64,000 bases of DNA from CAKRJP01 sp963658085 (GCA_963658085.1 CAVKOU010000007.1:36762-100761); one strand, 5' to 3'. Shown: positions 16,866-26,163, counted from the stretch's first letter. Program-made: numbers and translations. The notes: generated from the sequence alone by a model not told the origin.

Positions 16866-17624
16866 CTATGTACGATTAACAAAATTCAGGAACTGCTGAA
16901 GTCTTGCATTCTGTGGATGATCTATGATTTCTTCCGGTGTTCCATCTGCCGCAATCTTTCCCTCATCCATAAAGAGGATTCTAGTGGCAACTTCTCTTGC
17001 AAAACCTATCTCATGAGTCACAAGGATCATGGTAGTTCCTTCTTCTGCAAGGGACTTGATGGTATTTAACACCTCTCCTACAAGCTCCGGATCCAAGGCC
17101 GATGTCGGTTCATCAAACAAAACCACATTTGGATTCACCGCCAGGGCTCTTGCAATGGCAACTCTCTGCTGCTGTCCTCCGGATAGCTTGGAAGGATAGA
17201 AATCTTTCCGATCGCTCATTCCTACTTTCTCCAGAAGATCCAAAGCAATTTTTCTAGCTTCGTCCTTAGATTTTTTTTGAACAAGAACCGGGGCTTCCAT
17301 CACATTTTCAAGAGCTGTTTTATTCTTAAATAGATTATATCCCTGAAATACCATAGAGGAATGTTTTCTAAGTTCAAGCACATCTTTTTTCGTATGCTTT
17401 TTTGCATCTACACATACATCCCCAATGGTAATCTTTCCACTGGTTGGAACCGTCAGGTAATTCAGGCATCTAAGCAAGGTAGACTTTCCTGTCCCTGAAG
17501 GTCCGAGAATGGCGATTACTTCGTTTTTATTGATGGTAAGATTGATATCTGACAGTACTTTCGTCTCTGCGTCAAATTCTTTATATAAATGTTCAATCTT
17601 CACAAGCTGTGTTTCTGTTCCCAT
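16866..17624 (-). CDS. Polar amino-acid ABC transporter ATP-binding protein (GlnQ/TcyN type)
   Basis: 252 residues, typical of the polar amino-acid uptake family. Walker A is GPSGTGKST at residues 41-49, the signature LSGGQQQR and Walker B V-V-L-F-D-E-P-T-S-A-L-D-P-E-L are present, and the H-loop reads V-T-H-E-I-G-F-A. AGGAAG precedes the ATG. It works with the binding protein and permease directly upstream. The downstream M20 and PatB-type genes suggest cystine or an N-acyl/S-alkyl cysteine as the substrate. Confidence 0.93.
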   Translation of the reverse strand: MGTETQLVKIEHLYKEFDAETKVLSDINLTINKNEVIAILGPSGTGKSTLLRCLNYLTVPTSGKITIGDVCVDAKKHTKKDVLELRKHSSMVFQGYNLFKNKTALENVMEAPVLVQKKSKDEARKIALDLLEKVGMSDRKDFYPSKLSGGQQQRVAIARALAVNPNVVLFDEPTSALDPELVGEVLNTIKSLAEEGTTMILVTHEIGFAREVATRILFMDEGKIAADGTPEEIIDHPQNARLQQFLNFVNRT

Positions 17625-17648
17625 AATGATTAATCTTCCTGACTTTTA

Positions 17649-18497
17649 TTATTTCTGGATCAACTGTGTCATATCTGCATACATCCACTTTTCAGTAATT
17701 TCTGCAACAGTTCCGTCATCAAGCATTTCCTGAAGCACTTCATCTAACTTCTCTTTGATTGCCTCTCCTCTTTCTGTCTTAGGAAGGAAGTAAGCTACGT
17801 TATTTGCCATAAGATCCTCATCAAAGAAACGGAAATCAGCTTCCTCATGATTGTGAGTAAATGCGTTTACGTTTGTTGTTGTATTTGCGTAAGCATCAAT
17901 TCTTCCAAGTGCAAGATCATTCATTCCGATAGCACTGTCTTCATAAAGTTTTACAGTAAATCCTTTTTCATCTGCCAATCCTTCGATGATAGTCTGTGCT
18001 GCCTGTCCATTGGTACATCCAATGGTTTTTCCAGCCAGATCATCCAGTGTCTCATAATCAGAATCGCTGTTTACGATAACGCACTGAGCATCTCCGTAAT
18101 AAGGAATGGTTGCATTGTATTTATCAGTTCTTTCTTCTTTTACTGCAAAACAGTTGGCTGCAACATCTGCACGCTCTGTATCAAGCTCTCCCCAGAGAGA
18201 ATCGAAAGCTGCCTGTTTTACTTCCACTTCCCATCCTGTTCTCTTTTCGATCTCAGCCCACATCTCAGCATCAATACCGGTCCATGTCTCTCCATCATCG
18301 GACAGAAGGCTGTATGGTTCGCCGGTACCGGCTGTTACAACAGTTACTTTATCAATCTCTGTGTCACCAGAAGATGATGTTGTTGATTCAGCTTTTGTGC
18401 TGGAATCATCAGATGTTGAGCTACTGCTTCCACATCCTACTACTGTAGCTACTGTCATAGCAGTTACTAATAAAGTTGCTAATACACGTTTTTTCAT
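17649..18497 (-). CDS. Amino-acid-binding lipoprotein (family 3 solute-binding protein)
   Basis: 282 residues from the ATG at 18497, which has GAGGAGAA eight bases upstream; a frame extension to 18548 has no ribosome site. The signal peptide ends in T-V-V-G-C with the lipidated Cys near residue 22. The mature part shows the family-3 layout: E-P-Y-S-L-L-S-D-D-G-E-T-W-T-G-I-D-A-E-M-W near the start, L-A-G-K-T-I-G-C-T-N-G-Q-A in the hinge and R-I-D-A-Y-A-N-T-T after it. It gathers an amino acid for the permease and ATPase next to it; this domain pattern resembles cystine-binding TcyJ/YxeM-like proteins, though this is not proof. Confidence 0.9.
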   Translation of the reverse strand: MKKRVLATLLVTAMTVATVVGCGSSSSTSDDSSTKAESTTSSSGDTEIDKVTVVTAGTGEPYSLLSDDGETWTGIDAEMWAEIEKRTGWEVEVKQAAFDSLWGELDTERADVAANCFAVKEERTDKYNATIPYYGDAQCVIVNSDSDYETLDDLAGKTIGCTNGQAAQTIIEGLADEKGFTVKLYEDSAIGMNDLALGRIDAYANTTTNVNAFTHNHEEADFRFFDEDLMANNVAYFLPKTERGEAIKEKLDEVLQEMLDDGTVAEITEKWMYADMTQLIQK

Positions 18498-18591
18498 AAT
18501 ACTAATTCTCCTCTTTAAATTATCTGTCTTCAGATGCTTTTCAAACACCTAAATATCTATCTTAGAAGGGCAGTCCCCTTTAAGATCAAAT

Positions 18592-19254
18592 TTAATACAT
18601 ATTTGCACACTTCTTTTCCAACAACTTATGCAAGATACCAAGCACAAATATAATCAGCCAATAAATCAACATAACTGCTGCATAGATTTCAAAATATCGG
18701 AAGGTTCTGGCTCCCTCAATCTTGGCCGCTCCCATGATATCCGGAACACCAAGCATAAAGGCTAACGATGTCATCTTGATCAGATTGATAACATCATTAA
18801 AAAGTGGCGGCAATGCAACTCGAACAGCCTGAGGAATAATGATTCTTCTAACCAGCTGGAAATTGGTCATTCCCAAGGAGTACGCAGCCTCCTTCTGTCC
18901 TTCATCCACGGAAAGCAAAGCCCCTCGGATACTTTCTGACATAAAAGCTCCTTCATTCATGCTCATAACCACCGCAACGGCGATCAACGGAGTCATATCT
19001 CGCACCAGGGCGCTATATAGTGCGATTCCATAGTAAAAGAAATATAGCTGTGCAACTACCGGAGTTCCTCTCATAATAGACACATAAACTCTTGTCACTT
19101 GATATAAAACCGGAATCTTGTAATAGCCGATCACCGCAATAATCACACCTACCAGTAAAGCAAATATGGTAGCTGCTATCGTTAATTCAAAGGTGATATT
19201 AACTTTACTTGCTATGATAGGAAGTACTTCCATAAAATAACTTACTTTAAACAT
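18592..19254 (-). CDS. Amino-acid ABC transporter permease (HisM/TcyL type)
   Basis: 220 residues with about five membrane helices. The conserved R-G-T-P-V-V-A-Q-L-Y-F-F-Y-Y-G region and the EAA loop Q-K-E-A-A-Y-S-L-G-M-T-N-F-Q-L-V-R-R-I-I-I-P-Q identify the polar amino-acid uptake permeases. GGGAG precedes the ATG. It is the first gene of the transporter unit (permease, binding protein, ATPase), and only one permease is present, so it should form a homodimer. Confidence 0.93.
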   Translation of the reverse strand: MFKVSYFMEVLPIIASKVNITFELTIAATIFALLVGVIIAVIGYYKIPVLYQVTRVYVSIMRGTPVVAQLYFFYYGIALYSALVRDMTPLIAVAVVMSMNEGAFMSESIRGALLSVDEGQKEAAYSLGMTNFQLVRRIIIPQAVRVALPPLFNDVINLIKMTSLAFMLGVPDIMGAAKIEGARTFRYFEIYAAVMLIYWLIIFVLGILHKLLEKKCANMY

Positions 19255-19308
19255 CTCATTTACTCCCGTCTTCGTTATTCCAGTCTTCTCTGTATTTTTT
19301 CTCTTATG

Positions 19309-19319
19309 AACGTTACAAT
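19309..19319. promoter_or_regulatory. Third AACGTTACAAT motif, upstream of the amino-acid importer
   Basis: This is identical over 11 bases to the motifs at 3087-3097 (minus) and 3495-3505 (plus). It lies 55 bases before the permease start, between the divergent importer and dehydratase genes. Confidence 0.35.
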
Positions 19320-19412
19320 ATTATCACTCATTGAAAGTTTGTGAAAATTGAAGTTTCTTATAATTATATTTGCACTGTCTATAAACCTTTCTCTTTTATC
19401 AAAACTATCAAT

Positions 19413-19441
19413 TTGAAAATCATAATTTACAGAGATACACT
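19413..19441 (+). promoter_or_regulatory. Promoter of the dehydratase-activator pair
   Basis: TTGAAA and TACACT with a 17-base spacer on the plus strand, about 52 bases before the start codon. Confidence 0.45.
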
Positions 19442-19492
19442 TTTCTTAACTGTATTAACGATAATAAATCAAGAAAGAACGAGGTAATCAAC

Positions 19493-20644
19493 ATGGAAAT
19501 CATTAAAGAACTCCCAGAAGTATTTGAGGAATTTGCAGAACAGCGTCAGAAGTCATTCCTCGCTGTAAAGGAGTTTAAGGACAAGGGAATTCCTGTAATT
19601 GGATCTTACTGTACTTATTTCCCAAAGGAAATCGCCATGGCAATGGGAGCAGCAACCGTCAGTCTCTGTTCCACTTCTGACGAGACTATCCCTGCAGCAG
19701 AGCAGGATCTTCCAAGGAACTTATGTCCACTGATCAAATCCAGCTACGGATTTGCTAAAACAGATAAATGTCCATTCTTCTATTTTTCTGACGTGGTGGT
19801 TGGAGAAACTACCTGTGACGGAAAAAAGAAGATGTACGAATATATGAGTGATTTTAAGGACGTGTTCCTTATGGAACTTCCAAATTCTCAGCGTCCTGAA
19901 ACTCTCCCTCTGTGGAAGAATGAGATCATTCGCTTCAAAGAATATCTGGAAGAAAAATTTGACGTAACCATCACCGAGGAGCAGGTACGAGAAGCCGTGA
20001 AATTAGAAAACCAGGTACGAACCTCCCTAAAGGGCCTCTATCAGGTTATGCGACACGACCCGGCTCCGATCAAAGGACATGACCTTTTCCGCGTTCTATA
20101 CGGAAGCACCTTTAAACTGGATCGTACACAGATTGCCGGGGAGGTGGATGCTCTCACTGCTAAAATTGAAAAGGAATATGCGGAAGGCAAAAGAGAAGAT
20201 AAAAAGCCAAGAATCCTGATCACCGGATGTCCTATCGGCGGAGCTACCGAAAAAGTCATCGATGCTGTTGAAAATAACGGAGGAATCGTGGTAACCTTCG
20301 AAAACTGCTCCGGCGCAAAATCCATCGACCGCCTGATTGACGAAGATGCCGAAGACATTTACCAGGCCATCGCAGAACGTTATCTGTCCATCGGTTGTTC
20401 CGTCATGTCGCCAAATCCAAATCGTCTGGAACTTTTAGGCAGACTCATCGACGAATACAAAGTAGACGGAGTTCTTGAAATGACCCTTCAGGCCTGTCAT
20501 ACTTACAACGTAGAAACTTTGGCTATCCGTCGTTTTGTAAATAATGAAAAAGGAATTCCTTATATGAATGTGGAAACCGATTATTCACAGACAGACGTTG
20601 GACAGTTGAATACAAGAATTTCTGCATTTATAGAAATGCTCTAA
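19493..20644 (+). CDS. 2-hydroxyacyl-CoA dehydratase-type (double-cubane cluster) iron-sulfur protein
   Basis: 383 residues, HgdB/YjiM length. Cys residues at conserved places (G-S-Y-C-T-Y-F-P, K-C-P-F-F-Y, T-C-D-G-K-K-K-M-Y, F-E-N-C-S-G, L-Q-A-C-H) can bind iron-sulfur clusters; T-C-D-G-K-K-K is the family signature. A genuine dehydratase needs two different subunits (HgdA and HgdB), but only one is present with its activator. Single-subunit YjiM-like proteins belong to the double-cubane cluster group, which hold an [8Fe-9S] centre and perform ATP-driven low-potential reductions; the physiological substrate is unknown. GAGG precedes the ATG. It is divergent from the amino-acid importer. Confidence 0.85.
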   Translation: MEIIKELPEVFEEFAEQRQKSFLAVKEFKDKGIPVIGSYCTYFPKEIAMAMGAATVSLCSTSDETIPAAEQDLPRNLCPLIKSSYGFAKTDKCPFFYFSDVVVGETTCDGKKKMYEYMSDFKDVFLMELPNSQRPETLPLWKNEIIRFKEYLEEKFDVTITEEQVREAVKLENQVRTSLKGLYQVMRHDPAPIKGHDLFRVLYGSTFKLDRTQIAGEVDALTAKIEKEYAEGKREDKKPRILITGCPIGGATEKVIDAVENNGGIVVTFENCSGAKSIDRLIDEDAEDIYQAIAERYLSIGCSVMSPNPNRLELLGRLIDEYKVDGVLEMTLQACHTYNVETLAIRRFVNNEKGIPYMNVETDYSQTDVGQLNTRISAFIEML

Positions 20645-20675
20645 TAAAATATTTGTAACTACAGAGGTGCATAAA

Positions 20676-21518
20676 ATGAACTATATTGGAATTGATATCG
20701 GCTCTACCTGCGCAAAGACCATTGTAATGGATGACGAAAAGAAAATTATTCGGGAATTCGTACAGCCCACCGGATGGAGCAGCGTAGATACGGCAGAAGA
20801 AATCAAAAGAAAACTTATATCAGAAGGACTTGCATCAGAGATCCCTGTGTCAGAGGGAAATCTATCTACCACAGATGAAAGCGACACACCACTGAGCACT
20901 TTAGATTCCTACTCCTACTGCGTGGCAACAGGATACGGTCGAGTCTCCGTACCCTACGCCAATAAAACAGTAACCGAAATCACCTGTCATGCGTTAGGAG
21001 CCGTTTATCTATTCCGGGAGCAAAATCTTACCGTCATCGATATCGGAGGACAGGATACAAAAATCATCCAGATTGAAAATGGATTCGTAAAAGATTTCAT
21101 TATGAATGATAAATGTGCCGCAGGAACAGGACGCTTCCTAGAAGTCATGGCAAACACCTTGTCCTTACGACCAAATGAGATGTTTGATCTGGCAAGATCC
21201 GGTTCCAATACTACCATCAGTTCCATGTGTACCGTATTTGCAGAATCGGAAGTCATCGGCTTGATCGGAAAAGGCGAGAAGAAAGAAAACATTGCCTACG
21301 CAGTGGTAGATTCCACGATTCGCAAGGTAGCTGCCCAGGTAAGCCGCATGAATGGCGGTTCTTCTGTCTTTTGTCTTACCGGGGGATTATGCGAATGCAG
21401 TTATATACGAGAAGCTTTGTCCGCAAAGCTTGGATGCGAAGTAGCATCAAGTCCGAGAGCCAGGTATGCAGGAGCTATCGGGGCGGCACTGAGCGGATAT
21501 TCACGCAGAAGAAAGTAG
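20676..21518 (+). CDS. Acyl-CoA dehydratase activator/ATPase (HgdC/YjiL family)
   Basis: 280 residues. The ASKHA ATPase motifs are G-I-D-I-G-S-T-C-A-K-T at the start and V-I-D-I-G-G-Q-D-T-K in the middle. The two Cys that bridge the [4Fe-4S] cluster of the homodimer lie in N-D-K-C-A-A-G-T-G-R-F and S-S-M-C-T-V-F-A-E-S-E-V. A Ser/Thr-rich insertion near residues 50-70 is longer than usual. I start at the ATG at 20676 (AGAGGTG six bases upstream), not the GTG nine bases earlier. It lies 31 bases after the partner gene and would transfer electrons to it with ATP hydrolysis. Confidence 0.9.
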   Translation: MNYIGIDIGSTCAKTIVMDDEKKIIREFVQPTGWSSVDTAEEIKRKLISEGLASEIPVSEGNLSTTDESDTPLSTLDSYSYCVATGYGRVSVPYANKTVTEITCHALGAVYLFREQNLTVIDIGGQDTKIIQIENGFVKDFIMNDKCAAGTGRFLEVMANTLSLRPNEMFDLARSGSNTTISSMCTVFAESEVIGLIGKGEKKENIAYAVVDSTIRKVAAQVSRMNGGSSVFCLTGGLCECSYIREALSAKLGCEVASSPRARYAGAIGAALSGYSRRRK

Positions 21519-21566
21519 ATATTACTGTATGATGTTTTATCCAACCACATAATCTTCAAAATCAAT

Positions 21567-21604
21567 AAAAAGGTGGCTGTCGCTTTGCAACAACCACCTT
21601 TTTA
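21567..21604. terminator. Bidirectional terminator
   Basis: A stem of about 14 bp (AAAAAGGTGGCTGT against ACAACCACCTTTTT, one mismatch), with runs of A and T on both sides. It separates the plus-strand activator gene from the convergent glycosyltransferase gene. Confidence 0.8.
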
Positions 21605-21624
21605 TTTACATTTCTAAACAACTC

Positions 21625-22581
21625 TTACCGCCTGGAATCCGCCTTAAATTTCTTCCCGACTCCAGTCTGCCGCAGCAAATTCAACTGCAATTCATACAGC
21701 TGTCTGTGCTTCTTCACAATAACTCCAAGTATCACACCGCAAATCCACATCAGGGTTCCGATCGTAGCGATCATTCCACATACAATCACTGTCGGAAAAC
21801 GCATCACTAATCCTGTTCTGAAATACTCTGTCAACACCGGAATAAAAAAGAGGATTGCAATAATCCACAAAATTACCGAAACCAAGGAAAAGAAGTGGAA
21901 TGGTTTATACTCTTCAAACAAAGATGCAATGGTTTTTAAGACTTTAAATCCGTCGGAAAATGTATTTAACTTCGATACGCTTCCTGCAGGTCTGTCCCGA
22001 TAGGTTACCGGTATTTCTTCGATCAGAAAGTTTTTATCCACCGCGTGTATGGTCATCTCTGTCTCAATTTCAAATCCCTTTGATAATACAGGAAAGGATT
22101 TTACAAATAGCGGGCTAAAAGCACGGTATCCCGTCATAATATCTCGGATATCATTATGAAATAATTTATTGATCAAATATCTTACCACCCGATTTCCGGA
22201 ATTATGAAAGGGCCGTTTATTTTCTGTGAAGTAGGTAGAGGATAGTCTGTCTCCTACTACCATGTCCACACCTTTATTCAAAACAAGGTCCACCATCTCT
22301 CTGGCATTTTCCGCCGGATAAGTATCATCTCCGTCGATCATCAAATAACAATCTGCGTCTATATCCCGGAACATACTGCGAATTACATTCCCTTTTCCCT
22401 GGCGATACTCATATCTGACAATGGCTCCCGCTTTTCTTGCAATTTCATCTGCATGATCCGTCGAATTGTTATCATATACGTAAATATCTGCCTCCGGCAG
22501 TGCGGCCTTGTAATCCTCCACAACTTTTCGGATTGTAAGGCTCTCATTGTAGCAGGGAATCAATACTGCAATTTTACTCAT
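21625..22581 (-). CDS. GT2 family glycosyltransferase, Dpm1-like, with two C-terminal helices
   Basis: 318 residues. The GT-A fold motifs are A-V-L-I-P-C-Y-N-E at the start, D-N-N-S-T-D near 40 and the metal-binding M-I-D-G-D-D-T-Y-P near 90. Two membrane helices lie at about 230-255 and 262-290, then a basic tail. Such enzymes move a sugar from a nucleotide donor onto undecaprenyl or dolichyl phosphate on the cytoplasmic face. It begins right after the YfhO-family stop, so it belongs to the same transcript; the ribosome site (AGGTG) is weak, which suggests coupling. Confidence 0.88.
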   Translation of the reverse strand: MSKIAVLIPCYNESLTIRKVVEDYKAALPEADIYVYDNNSTDHADEIARKAGAIVRYEYRQGKGNVIRSMFRDIDADCYLMIDGDDTYPAENAREMVDLVLNKGVDMVVGDRLSSTYFTENKRPFHNSGNRVVRYLINKLFHNDIRDIMTGYRAFSPLFVKSFPVLSKGFEIETEMTIHAVDKNFLIEEIPVTYRDRPAGSVSKLNTFSDGFKVLKTIASLFEEYKPFHFFSLVSVILWIIAILFFIPVLTEYFRTGLVMRFPTVIVCGMIATIGTLMWICGVILGVIVKKHRQLYELQLNLLRQTGVGKKFKADSRR

Positions 22582-22589
22582 TTTTACAC

Positions 22590-25208
22590 CTATATCTTTC
22601 TATACATTCCCTTTTTATCAATCTTCTTTTCCAACCAAACCCAAAGTGCAAATGCAAGAATACCTACCACAGAAAGAAGGATTCCTGTCGTAATTCCAGG
22701 AACTTTGTAAACTAATTTTATTTCATTCTCTCCCTTAGACACCGGGATTACGCTTAAGGCATTGGCACCTTCTTTAATCTCTACTTCTTCCCCATTGACC
22801 CAGGCACTCCATCCCTCATCATAAGGAATGGTCAGCAAAAGATTTCCTGTATCTTCCTTGCACTCATAGGTTCCCTCAACTCGACCATCTTCGAAGATCT
22901 CTGGCTCAAATCCATCTGCCTTCAGACGATCTGTAATCTGCTGGAGAGTTTCCAGATTCAACTGATAGAAGTAGCCACCCACATCCTCTGTGGTTGCCCA
23001 AAAATTCGTAAAGGAAACCGTGTGAGACTCATCGGTTTCTCCCACAGCGAACACAGGATAACTCAGCCAACAAGCGTACTCACATCTATACTCTCCATCT
23101 ACATATAGATTCGTATCAAGCTCTCCGATCCAGGATTCCACGTCACCGTAAAGGATGGCTCCCTCTCCCAGTGCCGGGAACTCATAAGATAATACCCCAT
23201 CTTCCAGCACCGGCTCTGCTTCCACTTTCCGGAACAATTCTACCTTTTCTCCTAAAATTTTTGAATATAACTCATTTTGATATTCAAAAGCATTGGTATA
23301 CTCTGTCCAATCATAAACTTGATTTGAAGCTCCCATACCAAGGCTCAGCGCGTAAGGATTCTCATATACCTGTTTTCCGTTGATAGTTCCAAGGCTTTCC
23401 ACCTTCTCCATCCCCACCAAATCTTCGTTGGAAAAAACATAGCGGATTCCAAGTAGAGCATCTGAGGACAGGATTGGTTCCGTATAAATACTTAGCTCGT
23501 ATTGTGATGAATAACCCAAATCATGAATCATAGTGCTAAGGTTGGAATCAAAAGTAGAAGAATAATGAGCAATTCCGTGATATCCATAAGCCATGGAATC
23601 ATTTAAATAAGCCGAACAATGGCTCTCTTCATTATAGCGCTTGGATACCGATTCCATTCGATAGAAGGTATCATCTTCCATATTTTCTTTAGCATATTCT
23701 TTTACAAGATCCGTCTGGATCTTGGCCTCTTTTGCGTATGTTTGGTAATCCTCCACAGAAGGGTTTAATAAATAATTATTTTCAAAGGTAAGAACACCAT
23801 TTGCCACAAGTTCCCCACAAAGAATGACACATAAAATCCATCGTCTCACCTGATCTTTTTTTACTATCAAATAGATCACAAGGTAAAGAATCAGCGTAAT
23901 CAAGGTAGCATAGAATGTCTTGATCTCATATTCCTTCCACAAATAATGGGAGGCAAGAAATACGATCAAGATTCCACCAAAAACGGCTGCCATCTTCCAT
24001 GGTTTATTCAAGAATTTCTCCGGAAGTTTGTTTTGAGAGTTATCCTTGCTTGTTTCTTCTGCACCCTGCCAGGCAAGAATTCCCTTAGCCGCCAAATAGA
24101 CCACCAGAAAAACTACTATAAAACTGTACCGGAATCGATAGCTTGCCACATGGCGCATTCCACTCCAGATACAATCAAGAGGCATAAACCAACAGCTTAC
24201 GAACATAAAAAGTGTTGCTACCGCAGATAAAATCTTTTCCTTTATTTCCACTTTCTTTGTCAGAAAATAATAGATAAAAAATCCAAAGAATAACAAGCCG
24301 CAGTATAAAGATACCGTTCCTGCAATGGTTCCTATTCCAAATCCCCGGAAAATATCAAAAAAGGAATCATAAAATCCCGGTTCAAAAATGGTTGGATCCC
24401 ATGCAGATTTTCCATTCTGCAATCCCTTGAACACAGGATAGAATATTGCCATACTTCCAAGGAGACCCAAAAACATGACCCCGGCACACCGGACACTATC
24501 TATAAAAAAATCTTTCCATTTTTTTGCACCTGCTTCTTCTAATTCTTTGAAAAGTTTGAGAAGCCGCTCATAGATATAATAGCATACACCAAACAGACAG
24601 ATCATATAGCCGTTATACCAGTTGATCATAATGGAAAATGCTACGCAAAGGAACAATGGAACCTTACGTTTTTCTGTCACAAAATGGTAAATTGCAAGTA
24701 ACAACAGTGGAAGTAAAATCACTCCGTCCAACCACATAACATTGGAACTTTGAAGCATGGTATATTGCATAAGGCCATATCCCACCGCCAACATTGCACC
24801 TGCTAAGTCAGAGAGTTTTTCAAATCTCGCTTTCAAAAATGCAAAGGCTGTCACCCCGGAGGTGGCCATTTTTAGCATCGTAATCACAAACACAAACAGG
24901 GGTAACTGTTCCGTATCAAAAAATACCACCAGCAGATTAAAGGGGCAGGCCAGATAATAACCAAACAATGCCACCAATGAGCCTCCTAATGATTTTGAAA
25001 AAGAGTATCCCAGATTTGCCTTTCCAAGCAGCACGTCCCTGTAAAATGCAAAATAATCTACATACTGGATATCCTCATCCCAAAGAAGATTTAATTTGTC
25101 TCCAAAAGGATACAGACCGCTAAGGGCCTGAATCACAACGTATAAAATCGCAATTGCGGCAAATACCATGATCGCCGCAAAAATTGTTTGTTTCTTTTCT
25201 TTATTCAT
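22590..25208 (-). CDS. YfhO family polytopic membrane protein (likely GT-C-like glycosyltransferase)
   Basis: 872 residues. About a dozen membrane helices fill the first 480 residues, starting with an L-x-P-F-G-D-x-L-N-L-L-W-D-E-D-I-Q-Y loop. A large extracytoplasmic domain follows, and one last helix precedes a basic C-terminus. The ATG at 25208 (AAAGGAAA eight bases before) is chosen over the TTG at 25229. YfhO of Bacillus works with the GT2 protein CsbB in adding GlcNAc to lipoteichoic acid. The same pairing here, with overlap of eight bases with the GT2 gene upstream, supports cell-surface polymer glycosylation. Confidence 0.88.
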   Translation of the reverse strand: MNKEKKQTIFAAIMVFAAIAILYVVIQALSGLYPFGDKLNLLWDEDIQYVDYFAFYRDVLLGKANLGYSFSKSLGGSLVALFGYYLACPFNLLVVFFDTEQLPLFVFVITMLKMATSGVTAFAFLKARFEKLSDLAGAMLAVGYGLMQYTMLQSSNVMWLDGVILLPLLLLAIYHFVTEKRKVPLFLCVAFSIMINWYNGYMICLFGVCYYIYERLLKLFKELEEAGAKKWKDFFIDSVRCAGVMFLGLLGSMAIFYPVFKGLQNGKSAWDPTIFEPGFYDSFFDIFRGFGIGTIAGTVSLYCGLLFFGFFIYYFLTKKVEIKEKILSAVATLFMFVSCWFMPLDCIWSGMRHVASYRFRYSFIVVFLVVYLAAKGILAWQGAEETSKDNSQNKLPEKFLNKPWKMAAVFGGILIVFLASHYLWKEYEIKTFYATLITLILYLVIYLIVKKDQVRRWILCVILCGELVANGVLTFENNYLLNPSVEDYQTYAKEAKIQTDLVKEYAKENMEDDTFYRMESVSKRYNEESHCSAYLNDSMAYGYHGIAHYSSTFDSNLSTMIHDLGYSSQYELSIYTEPILSSDALLGIRYVFSNEDLVGMEKVESLGTINGKQVYENPYALSLGMGASNQVYDWTEYTNAFEYQNELYSKILGEKVELFRKVEAEPVLEDGVLSYEFPALGEGAILYGDVESWIGELDTNLYVDGEYRCEYACWLSYPVFAVGETDESHTVSFTNFWATTEDVGGYFYQLNLETLQQITDRLKADGFEPEIFEDGRVEGTYECKEDTGNLLLTIPYDEGWSAWVNGEEVEIKEGANALSVIPVSKGENEIKLVYKVPGITTGILLSVVGILAFALWVWLEKKIDKKGMYRKI

Positions 25209-26163
25209 TTGTCTGGTTTCCTTTTTCAACTACATTTGTCTCTTTACAGATATAGATTGGACGCTTCTTTGTCTCTAAGTAAGTCTTGGAAAGATACATG
25301 CCCAAGATACCCATACAAAACAATTGAATTCCACCAAGCATCAGAATGATACAAGTCATAGACGGCCAGCCAGATACCGGATCTCCAAAACACAGGGTTT
25401 TTATCAAAATTACCACCAGGAAAATAAAAGCGACCATGCAAAAGAAGATTCCCATCACAGAAGCCAGTGCCAGAGGAGCTGTGGAAAATCCAATAATTCC
25501 CTCAATACTGTAAAGCAATAGCTTCCAAAAAGACCATTTCGTCTCTCCGGCCCTACGCTCCACATTTTCAAATTCGATCCACTTCGTCTTAAATCCTACC
25601 CAGCCAAAAATTCCTTTGGAAAATCGGTTATATTCTTTCATATCTAAGATCGCATTCATAAACTGTCTGGTCATGAGACGGTAATCTCTTGCCCCATCCA
25701 TGATCTCTGTAGTAGAAATACGATTCATGAGACCGTAAAATCGTCTGGCAAAGAAAGAACGCACCGGAGGTTCCCCCTTTCTGGTGACACGGCGGGTTGC
25801 GGCAGAATCATATCCTTCTTCCTTAATAGCCCGTAGCATCTCCGGAAGCAACTCCGGCGGATCCTGAAGATCTGCATCCAGCATAGCAATATAGTCCCCG
25901 GATGCATGTTCAAATCCGGCATAAATGGCTGCCTCTTTTCCAAAATTTCTTGAAAATGAAATATATTTTACTCTGGAATCTTTTCCTGAAAATTCCTTTA
26001 CGATTTCAAGAGTTCGATCCTTTGATCCGTCATTAACAAAAATCACTTCCAGATCATAGTCTTTTAAATTATTCGCCATATCGCAAAATGCCTGATAAAA
26101 ATAAGGTAATACTTCTTCCTCATTGTAACAGGGTACGATCAGCGAAATCAGTTCTTTTCCCAT
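25201..26163 (-). CDS. GT2 family glycosyltransferase, GtrB/CsbB-like
   Basis: 320 residues with S-L-I-V-P-C-Y-N-E-E, F-V-N-D-G-S-K-D-R-T and M-L-D-A-D-L-Q-D-P-P-E-L-L, the signature of bactoprenol-phosphate glycosyltransferases. Two membrane helices near residues 230-260 and 268-295 anchor it. AAAGGAAG precedes the start. It is the first gene of the GT2-YfhO-GT2 operon and would charge undecaprenyl phosphate with a sugar that is flipped and transferred outside by the YfhO or GtrII protein. Confidence 0.92.
   Translation of the reverse strand: MGKELISLIVPCYNEEEVLPYFYQAFCDMANNLKDYDLEVIFVNDGSKDRTLEIVKEFSGKDSRVKYISFSRNFGKEAAIYAGFEHASGDYIAMLDADLQDPPELLPEMLRAIKEEGYDSAATRRVTRKGEPPVRSFFARRFYGLMNRISTTEIMDGARDYRLMTRQFMNAILDMKEYNRFSKGIFGWVGFKTKWIEFENVERRAGETKWSFWKLLLYSIEGIIGFSTAPLALASVMGIFFCMVAFIFLVVILIKTLCFGDPVSGWPSMTCIILMLGGIQLFCMGILGMYLSKTYLETKKRPIYICKETNVVEKGNQTNE

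Noticed and set aside
18106..18552. 148-codon plus-strand frame opposite the amino-acid-binding protein
   Set aside because: Ser/Val-rich shadow of the lipoprotein gene with no start signal.
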